Positions 1 through 5,882 of a DNA stretch of 5,950 bases are shown one piece after another. The notes below the pieces were generated by a model. It was not told where the DNA came from. It saw only the letters and a list, made by a program, of their open reading frames with translations, and searched no databases. Where the stretch lies: positions 1 to 5,950 of the forward strand of contig JAITEO010000281.1 of NCBI GenBank assembly GCA_031281985.1, written 5' to 3'. Both the position numbers and the translations under genes were made by a program. Origin of the DNA: Zoogloeaceae bacterium. Its GTDB lineage: Bacteria; Pseudomonadota; Gammaproteobacteria; Burkholderiales; Rhodocyclaceae. Numbering within the stretch: position 1 is the stretch's first letter; each line of letters starts with the position of its first letter.

Positions 1-26
1 GATGAGGCGAGAGATGAGGCGTTGAT

Positions 27-53
27 ACGTCGTTCCATACACGAGCGAGAAAG
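27..53 (+). repeat. Copy 1 of a diverged 27-nt direct repeat
   Basis: Copies at 27-53 and 88-114 align without gaps over 27 nt with 22 identities. All five differences are transitions. The copies are offset by 61 nt, so they are not in the same reading frame. Each can fold into a 4-bp stem (30-33 with 41-44 in this copy) around the same 7-nt loop TCCATAC. The repeat is short and seen only twice in the window, so it could be decayed coding sequence rather than a functional repeat. Confidence 0.45.
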
Positions 54-87
54 AAGTATTGCCAGAGGATAGCAGTAAATCCGGGTG

Positions 88-114
88 ACGTTGCTCCATA
101 CGTGAGCGGGAAAG
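88..114 (+). repeat. Copy 2 of a diverged 27-nt direct repeat
   Basis: This is the partner of the copy at 27-53. Its stem (91-94 with 102-105) keeps pairing through one compensatory double change (T-A to C-G) and two changes to G-U wobble pairs, with the loop TCCATAC unchanged. The wobbles pair only in a plus-strand transcript. In the reading frame shared by alignment, both copies encode a Ser-Ile-x-Glu-Arg-Glu-Arg stretch, so a coding origin is an alternative. Confidence 0.45.
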
Positions 115-184
115 AGAGGACGAGCGTTTCGATTGGCTCAAGCGGATGCAGGAGGGTGCCGCCCAGCAGGCGGCGTAGAGTTTT

Positions 185-204
185 GGGGCCGCATTAGCGT
201 CCCC
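185..204. other. Stem-loop, GGGG/CCCC plus CGC/GCG
   Basis: Bases 185-188 (GGGG) pair with 201-204 (CCCC). After one C/T mismatch, 190-192 (CGC) pairs with 197-199 (GCG), leaving a four-base loop ATTA. Four T lie just before it on the plus strand, so neither strand has a T-run after the stem. This argues against a simple terminator. It is followed at 208-224 by a second stem-loop, AGCTGC with GCGGCT (one G-T pair) around a five-base loop. Confidence 0.4.
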
Positions 205-236
205 GCCAGCTGCTTTGAGCGGCTCACAATCTAAAG

Positions 237-255
237 CCCCCGGCTCTGCCGGGGG
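237..255 (-). terminator. Probable intrinsic terminator of the uvrD-pilR operon
   Basis: A perfect 8-bp GC stem, CCCCCGGC (237-244) with GCCGGGGG (248-255), surrounds a three-base loop. It lies 36 nt beyond the pilR stop codon, where an operon terminator is expected. On the minus strand it is followed by CTTTAG, only a short T-run, so termination may be weak. On the plus strand it is followed by ATATTTA, so it may act in both directions. A similar strong hairpin could instead mark the end of a REP or IS200/IS605-type element; no transposase is present to support that. Confidence 0.6.
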
Positions 256-291
256 ATATTTACTTGCACCCGTTTTCGCTTCCTTGCCCGC

Positions 292-1641
292 TCACTCCAT
301 GTTCAGGCGATCCATGCGGTAGCGCAGGGAGCGGAAGGAGACGCCGAGGACGCGGGCGGCGGCGGTGCGGTTGCCTTTGGTTTGTTCCAGCGCGGAGAGG
401 ATGGCGCTGCGCTCCACGCGGTCGAGCAGGTCTTCCAGGGTCTCCGTGCCGGGAACCACGGCGTCCTCGCCCGTGGCGGACGGGTCGGGGATGCGGGTGT
501 CGCCCAGTTGCAGATCGGCGGCGCTGATGAGCGTGCCCGTGCAGAGCGCCGTGGCGCGCTCCAGGATGTTTTCCAGTTCGCGCACGTTGCCGGGAAAGGA
601 ATAGGTGGAAAGATCCGCCCAGGCGGAAGCGTCGAGGCGCGGCCCCGTGCCGCCCGTCAAGCGCCGCATGATGGAATCGACCAGCGCCGGAATATCCTCG
701 CGCCGCTCGCGCAGGGAGGGGATGCGCAGTTCGATGACATTGATGCGGTAATACAGATCCTGCCGGAAAATGCCCTTTTCCACGCAATCGCGCAGGTCCT
801 TGTGCGTGGCGCACATGATGCGGACATCGACGGGTTCCTCGGCGGTGCTGCCCACCTTGCGCACCTTTTTTTCCTGAATGGCGCGCAGCAGCTTGACCTG
901 CATCAGGAGCGGCAAGTCCGCGACCTCATCGAGAAACAGGGTGCCGCCGCGCGCCGCCTGGAAGAAGCCTTCGCGATCGCTGTCCGCGCCGGTGAACGCG
1001 CCCTTGCGATAGCCGAAGAATTCGCTTTCCATCAGGTTTTCGGGAATCGCGCCGCAATTCACCGGGACGAAGGGCTGCTTGGCGCGCGCGCTCTGCGCGT
1101 GAATCTGCCGCGCCGCCAGTTCCTTGCCGCTGCCGGATTCGCCGGAAATGTAGATCGGCGCCTGGCTTTTCGCCAGCCGGGCAATCAGGGCGGAAACCTG
1201 CGCCATCGCGGGCGATACGCCCAGCGTCATCGGGCCGTTGCCTTCCGCCTTGCCCGCGTTTTCCTCCTCGTCGCAGCGCAGCGCGGATTTCACCAGCGTG
1301 CGCAGTTGATCGAGGCTCACCGGCTTGGAAATGTAATCGAACGCGCCGACCTTCAGGGCGGCAACCGCGTTCTCGGCGCTGCCGTAGGCGGTGATGACCG
1401 CCACCGGCGTATCCAGCATGGATTCGTTGATGTGGCGCACGATGTCCAACCCATCGCCATCGGGCAGGCGCATGTCGGTGAGGCAGAGCTGGTAGCGGTT
1501 TTCCTTCAGCATCGCCAGCGCCTCGCCCACGGAGCCGACGCAATCGGCGTCCAGCCCCATGCGCGCCAGCGTCAGTTCGATGAGTTCGCGGATGTCGGCC
1601 TCGTCGTCGATGACCAGGATGCGGTTTTCGGTTCGTTTCAT
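292..1641 (-). CDS. pilR: Type IV pilus sigma54-dependent response regulator PilR
   Basis: This 449-residue cytoplasmic NtrC-class regulator is predicted to be phosphorylated by PilS and then activate sigma54 RNA polymerase at the pilin gene pilA. The receiver domain (about 6-120) has the acidic pair D12-D13, phospho-acceptor D56, T84 and K106 (SKP). The AAA+ domain (about 138-365) has Walker A GESGSGKE (167-174), the sigma54-contact loop GAFTGA (214-219), Walker B LFLDE (D238, E239) and candidate arginine fingers R293/R299 in FRQDLYYR. A Fis-type helix-turn-helix closes the protein (about 405-445). Length matches known PilR (about 445). I chose the ATG at 1641 because a GAGGAA ribosome site lies six bases upstream and the receiver fold begins directly after it; the frame is open 34 codons further upstream. 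The start overlaps the pilS stop by ATGA. Identity as PilR rather than another NtrC paralogue rests mainly on its partner pilS. No key residue is missing. Confidence 0.93.
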   Translation of the reverse strand: MKRTENRILVIDDEADIRELIELTLARMGLDADCVGSVGEALAMLKENRYQLCLTDMRLPDGDGLDIVRHINESMLDTPVAVITAYGSAENAVAALKVGAFDYISKPVSLDQLRTLVKSALRCDEEENAGKAEGNGPMTLGVSPAMAQVSALIARLAKSQAPIYISGESGSGKELAARQIHAQSARAKQPFVPVNCGAIPENLMESEFFGYRKGAFTGADSDREGFFQAARGGTLFLDEVADLPLLMQVKLLRAIQEKKVRKVGSTAEEPVDVRIMCATHKDLRDCVEKGIFRQDLYYRINVIELRIPSLRERREDIPALVDSIMRRLTGGTGPRLDASAWADLSTYSFPGNVRELENILERATALCTGTLISAADLQLGDTRIPDPSATGEDAVVPGTETLEDLLDRVERSAILSALEQTKGNRTAAARVLGVSFRSLRYRMDRLNME

Positions 1642-3287
1642 GCGTCTTTCCTCGTGGATGGCACGGCCTCGCCCTTGCCCTGCAAAATGAAGTGTCCGCC
1701 CGGCCCTTCCCCCAGCGCGAGACGCATGCCGTTTGCCGCGCACAGTTCGCGGGCGATATGCAGCCCCAAACCGGTGCCCCGTACCGAAGTGGTGAAAAAG
1801 GGATCGAAAATCTGATCGCGCAATTCATGGGCGATGCCGGGACCGTCGTCGATTACGTGCAATTCTACGCCTTTGCCAAAGTCCCTGGCTTCCAGCCGCA
1901 CCGCGCCCGGCTGGCGGGAAGCGTAGCGCAGGGCGTTCATCACCAGGTTCCACAACACCTGCCGCAACTGTTCGGAATTAAAGCAAAATTCCAGCGCTTC
2001 ATCCGCCTGCGTCTGGAGGACGCCTTCCTCCAGCCCTTCCTGCGCCTGCAGGGTGCGGACGAATTCCTCGAGATACGCCCGGATGGGCACGCATTCTGCC
2101 GTCCCGCCCAGTTGCCGCGTATGCTGGCGTCCCAGCACCAGCACATCCTGGATGATGCGCTCCAGGCGCAGGGTATTGTCGCGCACGATGCGGATGAGGC
2201 GCGTCTGCAAGGGCGGCGGCGGCGCGTTGTCGGCTTCTTCCATGAACAATTCGCTGGCGTGGCTTATGGCCGCCAGCGGGTTGCGGATTTCATGCGCGAT
2301 GCTGGCGGTCAATTGACCGAGCGCGGCAAGTTTCAGTTGCTGCGCGGTTTCCCGCAATTTGCCCAGGTCTTCGAGAAAAATGAGCGCCGCGTTGTTGCTG
2401 GCCAGGGTCGGCACGAAACGCGCCGCGACTTCCCGTTCGCCAGCGGCGGAGAATTCCAGCGCATCGCGCGCCGGATTGGCGCGCCATTCCTGATACCCAT
2501 GCGCCAGCGCGGGCGCGAGGTCGGCAAGCGTCGCGCCCTCGAGATCGGCGCGCGCCAGGATGTCGCGCGCCTGCGGATTGCCGTTCAGGACGCTGCCCGC
2601 GCCATCGACCACCAGCACGCCATCCTGCATGCGGTGCATGATCTGCCGGCTGATCTTGAACTGGTCGTCGCGCTCGATGCTGCGCTGATGGGCAATGGCG
2701 GCACTGGAAAGAATGCGCTGGCGCAGAAGATAGGCGGAAATGGCGGTAGCGAAAAACCCCAGGCTCAGGAACCCGGCCTGCGCGATGTAGGTGCTGCCGC
2801 GCGCAACCGCCATGAATTCGGACAAGAACTCCGCCAACAGGATGCAGACGCTGGAAACCGCCGCGTAGAACAGCACCAGCCGCCCTTGCGCCACCAGGCT
2901 GGAACCGGCGACGGAAACCAGCAGCAGGCCGCCCAGCCCGCTGCGCATCCCGCCCAGCGCGAACATGATGGCGCTGATGCACACCGCGTCGATCAAGGCT
3001 TGCAGCGTCACCTGGAAATAGAACAGCTTGCGCCAGAACAAGGAAAGATACGCGCCCAGAATCGTCAGGGCGATATAGGTCGTCTCCACGCCAATGGCGA
3101 TATGGATGTTGCCGTTCTCCGACGAAATCAGGGGTTCGCCCCAGGGCAGTATGGACATGAGGCCGATCAGGAACGCCTGGATGAGCCGATAGGCGTTGAA
3201 CACGCGAAAGGAATTCCAGTGCGGATTCTTGTCGTCTTCCACGAAGAACGAAAAGTAACGCCAGAACCAGTGCTTGGAGGCGTTCAT
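1638..3287 (-). CDS. pilS: Type IV pilus sensor histidine kinase PilS
   Basis: This 549-residue inner-membrane kinase is predicted to autophosphorylate on histidine and pass the phosphate to PilR; in Pseudomonas aeruginosa its membrane part senses pilin PilA. The N-terminal third holds about six hydrophobic segments (roughly 32-49, 63-83, 88-112, 116-134, 136-158, 167-188). A PAS-like region follows (about 212-310, starting near MQDGVLVVD). The HisKA segment carries the H-box ASIAHEIRNPL with H332. The ATPase domain shows an N-box (NLVMNAL, N451), G1 (DDGPG, 480-484), F-box (FDPFF, 494-498) and G2 (GTGLGL, 504-509). Known PilS is about 530 residues, so it is full length. The ATG at 3287 is preferred: it overlaps the upstream stop by ATGA and follows a purine-rich GGGAAAAGAG. 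The open frame reaching 3395 would run through the preceding gene. It ends in an ATGA overlap with pilR. The assignment is firm for a PilS-class kinase; the sensed signal is inferred. Confidence 0.93.
   Translation of the reverse strand: MNASKHWFWRYFSFFVEDDKNPHWNSFRVFNAYRLIQAFLIGLMSILPWGEPLISSENGNIHIAIGVETTYIALTILGAYLSLFWRKLFYFQVTLQALIDAVCISAIMFALGGMRSGLGGLLLVSVAGSSLVAQGRLVLFYAAVSSVCILLAEFLSEFMAVARGSTYIAQAGFLSLGFFATAISAYLLRQRILSSAAIAHQRSIERDDQFKISRQIMHRMQDGVLVVDGAGSVLNGNPQARDILARADLEGATLADLAPALAHGYQEWRANPARDALEFSAAGEREVAARFVPTLASNNAALIFLEDLGKLRETAQQLKLAALGQLTASIAHEIRNPLAAISHASELFMEEADNAPPPPLQTRLIRIVRDNTLRLERIIQDVLVLGRQHTRQLGGTAECVPIRAYLEEFVRTLQAQEGLEEGVLQTQADEALEFCFNSEQLRQVLWNLVMNALRYASRQPGAVRLEARDFGKGVELHVIDDGPGIAHELRDQIFDPFFTTSVRGTGLGLHIARELCAANGMRLALGEGPGGHFILQGKGEAVPSTRKDA
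1648..1653 (-). promoter_or_regulatory. Ribosome binding site of pilR
   Basis: GAGGAA on the minus strand sits six bases before the ATG at 1641. It is the best Shine-Dalgarno match in the operon and fixes the pilR start against the longer open frame. It lies inside the end of pilS, so pilR can initiate both by coupling and by direct ribosome binding. Confidence 0.75.
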
Positions 3288-3523
3288 TCGCTCTTTTCCC
3301 CCGCCGCCAGGTGTTCGGGAGAGCAGTAATACCGCCCGTCCTGCGCGCGCAACATTTCGCGCTCTGGCGCATAAACCCCGCAATGGGCGCAGCAAAGCAT
3401 CTTCTCGCCACCGTGTTCGCGTGTAAAAGGAGGAGGCGGCGGCGGCATTTCCCGGCGCGGCGCGGGGGGACGCAAAAGACGCCAGACAACCCAGGCCAGA
3501 AGGAAAAGGAGCAGGAATTTCAT
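3284..3523 (-). CDS. Small membrane-anchored zinc-ribbon-like protein, PP0621 type
   Basis: This 79-residue protein has unknown function. Residues 1-17 (MKFLLLFLLAWVVWRLL) form one hydrophobic segment, a membrane anchor or uncleaved signal. A proline-rich linker follows, with six consecutive prolines at 27-32. The C-terminal part carries C45-x2-C48 and C67-x3-H71 within CCAHCG and YYCSPEH, a likely zinc-binding module, with an extra C44. I recall similar small proteins annotated as PP0621 family next to pilS in betaproteobacteria; this is recognition by pattern, not a search. The ATG at 3523 overlaps the uvrD stop by ATGA, and the TGA overlaps the pilS start by ATGA. No Shine-Dalgarno sequence is visible before the start, so translation probably depends on ribosomes finishing uvrD. 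An ATG 14 codons upstream (3565) also lacks a good ribosome site and would place polar residues before the anchor. It may assist PilS or metal handling, but nothing in the sequence shows this. Confidence 0.8.
   Translation of the reverse strand: MKFLLLFLLAWVVWRLLRPPAPRREMPPPPPPFTREHGGEKMLCCAHCGVYAPEREMLRAQDGRYYCSPEHLAAGEKSE
3291..3300 (-). promoter_or_regulatory. Purine-rich ribosome binding site of pilS
   Basis: GGGAAAAGAG on the minus strand ends three bases before the pilS ATG. It is a moderate Shine-Dalgarno match: GGGA is about nine bases away, AAGAG rather close. It supports the start at 3287, which also overlaps the upstream stop codon. Confidence 0.5.
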
Positions 3524-5748
3524 GGCGAGGCGGGTTCCAGTTGGGCGTAGGCCAGCGCCAGCCATTTCATGCCCGCGCTGCCGAAATTCACTTCCACCCT
3601 GGCTTCCTCGCCGCTGCCCTTGGCGTCCGTGATGACGCCAAAGCCGAACTTGGCGTGGCGCACGTTCATTCCCAGCCTCAACCCGCCGGGAAGCTCCGGC
3701 GCGAAATCCGCTGGACTACGCTGGGCGGCGGGTGGAGATTTGCGCCGAAGCGAAGCAAACCCTTCGCGCCAGAAGGCGGCATCCGTGGGCGCGCGTTGGG
3801 CGCGCGACAAGAGTTTCAGGTTTGCGGGCGGCAGTTCCGCGAAAAATTGCGAGGGCATGGCGTAGCGAACCTGGCCGTGCAGCATGCGGGTCTGCGCGGA
3901 AGAAAGGTAGAGCCGCCGCCGGGCGCGGGTGATGGCGACATACATCAGGCGGCGCTCTTCTTCCAGCCCGCGCGCTTCCGACGCGGCGTTATCATGCGGG
4001 AACAACCCCTGTTCCAGCCCGGTGATGAACACCACATCGAATTCCAGTCCCTTGGCCGCGTGCACGGTCATCAGTTGCACCGCCTCCTCGCCCTCGCCCG
4101 CCTGGTGCTCGCCGGATTCCAGCGAAGCGTAGCCCAGGAAGGCCGACAGCATCCCGCCCGACTCCGCGGCGCGTCCCGCTTCCTCATCGCCCGCGAATAC
4201 GGTGGCGGCGTTGATGAGTTCGTCCAGGTTTTCCAGCCGCTCCTGTCCTTCCTTTTCGTTCTGGTAGTGCCCGGCAAGACCGCTGTGTTCGATGACCTGC
4301 GCAATCTGCTCCGGCAGGGGAAGCGCCTGGATCTGCGCGCGCATCTCCTCGATCAACCGCACGAAGCCGCCCACCGTGATGGCGGCCTTGCCGGACAGCG
4401 AGGCGGCGGCGGCATAGAGGCTGGCGTTGATCTGGCGCGCGCTCGCCTGCAGGTTTTCCAAGCTACGCGCGCCGATGCCGCGCGCGGGGAAATTCACCAC
4501 GCGCAAGAAGGCGGTATCGTCCTCCGGATTGGCGATGAGGCGCAAATAGGCGAGCGCGTGCTTGATTTCCTGGCGCTCGAAAAAGCGCAGGCCGCCATAC
4601 ACCCGATAGGCGACGCCGCGGGCAAAGAACTCGTGTTCCAGCACCCGCGACTGGGCATTGGAGCGGTAGAGCACGGCAATCTGGCCTTGATGGACGCCCT
4701 CTTCCATCAAGGCGCGCGCCTCGTCGGCCACGAAACCGGCCTCATCCTGATCGCCTGCCGCCTCATACACCCGAATCGGCTCGCCTTCGCCCGCGTCCGT
4801 CCAGAGTTCCTTGCCCAGCCGCTCGCGGTTGTGCTGGATCAGCGCGTTGGCGGCGGCCAGGATGTGTCCGTGCGAACGATAATTCTGCTCCAGGCGAATG
4901 ACCCGCACGCCCGGAAACTCGCGCTCGAAATCGCGCATGTTGCCCACTTCCGCGCCCCGGAAGGCGTAGATGCTCTGATCGTCATCGCCCACCGCGAACA
5001 TCGCCGCTCCCCCGCCCGCCAGCAATTTCAGCCAGTTGTATTGCAGGCGGTTGGTATCCTGGAACTCATCGACCAGGATATGCCGGAAGCGTTGCTGGTA
5101 ATGCGTCCGCAACGCCTCTTGACGCGACAAAAGCTCGTAGGCGCGCAGCAGCAATTCGGCAAAATCCGCCACGCCCTCGCGCTGGCATTGCGCCTCGTAT
5201 TCCGCGTAGATTTCCGCCTTCTTGCGCGTGATGTTGTCCCAGATTTCCACGCTATCCGCGCGCAGTCCCTTTTCCTTGTGCGCGTTGATGAAATACTGGA
5301 GTTCGCGCGGCGGATATTTTTCGTCGTCGATGTTCAGGCTTTTCATGAGCCGCTTGATCGCCGCCAACTGGTCGGCCATGTCGAGAATCTGGAAGGTCTG
5401 CGGCAGATTCGCCTCGCGGTGGTGCAGGCGCAGCAGGCGATTGCACAGTCCATGAAAGGTGCCAATCCACAGGCTGCGCACATGCACCGTCGTCTGCGCC
5501 GTCAGACGGACGATCATCTCCCGCGCCGCCTTGTTGGTGAAGGTGACCGCCAGAATCTCGTGCGCGCTCGCCTGCCCGCTCGCCAGCAGCCAGGCAATGC
5601 GCGTCGTCAGCACCCGGGTCTTGCCGCTCCCCGCCCCCGCCAGAATCAGGCCATGCGTCGGCGGCTGCGTCACGGGCAAGGCAACCGCGTGCTGCTGCGG
5701 CTCATTCAAGTCAATCAGCGTCCTCGTGGACAGCGTTTCGGTGATCAT
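3520..5748 (-). CDS. uvrD: DNA helicase II, UvrD/PcrA type
   Basis: This 742-residue superfamily 1A 3'-5' DNA helicase of the UvrD/PcrA/Rep group is expected to act in nucleotide excision and mismatch repair and to clear replication blocks. Motifs in order: Q-motif LNEPQ (14-18), Walker A AGAGSGKT (37-44, K43), Ia AVTFTNKAA (67-75), GTFHG (96-100), Walker B VDEFQD (226-231, D227/E228), III GDDDQSIYAFRGA (254-266), IV LEQNYRS (286-292), V TVHAAKGLEF (561-570), VI YVAITRAR (603-610). The C-terminal 50 residues (about 690-738, with GMNVRHAKFGFGVI) are the Tudor-like domain that separates UvrD/PcrA from Rep. E. coli UvrD has 720 residues, so this is full length. An in-frame TGA six codons upstream (5767-5769) excludes a longer protein. 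The ribosome site is weak (GGA four bases before ATG). It is the first gene of the operon. No LexA box (CTG-N10-CAG) is seen upstream, so SOS control as in E. coli is not evident. Confidence 0.96.
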   Translation of the reverse strand: MITETLSTRTLIDLNEPQQHAVALPVTQPPTHGLILAGAGSGKTRVLTTRIAWLLASGQASAHEILAVTFTNKAAREMIVRLTAQTTVHVRSLWIGTFHGLCNRLLRLHHREANLPQTFQILDMADQLAAIKRLMKSLNIDDEKYPPRELQYFINAHKEKGLRADSVEIWDNITRKKAEIYAEYEAQCQREGVADFAELLLRAYELLSRQEALRTHYQQRFRHILVDEFQDTNRLQYNWLKLLAGGGAAMFAVGDDDQSIYAFRGAEVGNMRDFEREFPGVRVIRLEQNYRSHGHILAAANALIQHNRERLGKELWTDAGEGEPIRVYEAAGDQDEAGFVADEARALMEEGVHQGQIAVLYRSNAQSRVLEHEFFARGVAYRVYGGLRFFERQEIKHALAYLRLIANPEDDTAFLRVVNFPARGIGARSLENLQASARQINASLYAAAASLSGKAAITVGGFVRLIEEMRAQIQALPLPEQIAQVIEHSGLAGHYQNEKEGQERLENLDELINAATVFAGDEEAGRAAESGGMLSAFLGYASLESGEHQAGEGEEAVQLMTVHAAKGLEFDVVFITGLEQGLFPHDNAASEARGLEEERRLMYVAITRARRRLYLSSAQTRMLHGQVRYAMPSQFFAELPPANLKLLSRAQRAPTDAAFWREGFASLRRKSPPAAQRSPADFAPELPGGLRLGMNVRHAKFGFGVITDAKGSGEEARVEVNFGSAGMKWLALAYAQLEPASP

Positions 5749-5760
5749 TCGTCCGGCAAT

Positions 5761-5787
5761 CGAAAATCAAGACGGTTTGGATTTTCG
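5761..5787. repeat. Perfect 8-bp inverted repeat before uvrD
   Basis: CGAAAATC (5761-5768) and GATTTTCG (5780-5787) are exact reverse complements separated by 11 nt. The nearer arm lies 12 nt from the uvrD ATG. It could be an operator for a dimeric regulator, or an mRNA hairpin next to the ribosome site. It is too A/T-rich, with no T-run beyond it, to be a good terminator of an upstream gene. Confidence 0.55.
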
Positions 5788-5853
5788 CACGTTCACGCCG
5801 CGCAAAAACAACAATCTGGAAGGGCGCAAAGACCGGAAACCGGCAAGAAACAA

Positions 5854-5882
5854 ATGAAACAACCGGTTACTTCGTAAACCAA
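5854..5882 (-). promoter_or_regulatory. Weak candidate sigma70 promoter for the operon
   Basis: On the minus strand, TTGGTT (5877-5882; three of six consensus bases) is followed after 17 nt by TTTCAT (5854-5859; four of six). The transcript would begin near 5847, giving a leader of about 100 nt that includes the inverted repeat. The match is poor and could be chance; it is the best-spaced pair I found in the upstream region. Confidence 0.25.

Larger units (their letters stand above)
1..291. other. Non-coding left flank with repeats and stem-loops
   Basis: No complete gene is convincing here on either strand. Visible structure includes a perfect 9-bp direct repeat (1-9 and 13-21), a diverged 27-nt repeat (27-53 and 88-114), and three closely spaced stem-loops (185-204, 208-224, 237-255). 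A plus-strand frame open from the left edge stops at TAG 70-72. A second plus-strand frame, 89-178, encodes 29 highly charged residues and lacks a start codon near its beginning; both look like C-terminal tails and may be remnants of a decayed gene. On the minus strand an ATG at 99 opens a frame of 33 codons that leaves the window, with no recognisable family. The flank may be the edge of an accessory or mobile segment next to the conserved operon, but no transposase or clear element end is visible. Confidence 0.5.

Noticed and set aside
30..44. Stem with 7-nt loop containing CAT, resembling a tRNA-Met anticodon arm
   Set aside because: The stem has only four pairs, the base before the anticodon position is C rather than U, and no acceptor, D or T arms are present.
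1658..1679. TGGCAC followed by TTGC, a possible sigma54 promoter near the pilR start
   Set aside because: The spacing between the two elements is nine to ten bases instead of about five, and the site lies on the plus strand inside pilS with no gene to serve.
382..1815. Plus-strand open frame of 477 codons opposite pilR
   Set aside because: Same antisense-register cause. The sense frame has complete receiver, AAA+ and helix-turn-helix domains.
1692..3329. Plus-strand open frame of 545 codons opposite pilS
   Set aside because: It has the same antisense-register cause. The sense frame shows membrane helices and all histidine kinase motifs.
3541..5877. Plus-strand open frame of 778 codons opposite uvrD, longer than uvrD itself
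   Set aside because: It is in exact antisense codon register and is open because uvrD lacks TTA, CTA and TCA codons. Its product is rich in Arg, Gln and His with no recognisable domain, and the sense strand has every helicase motif.
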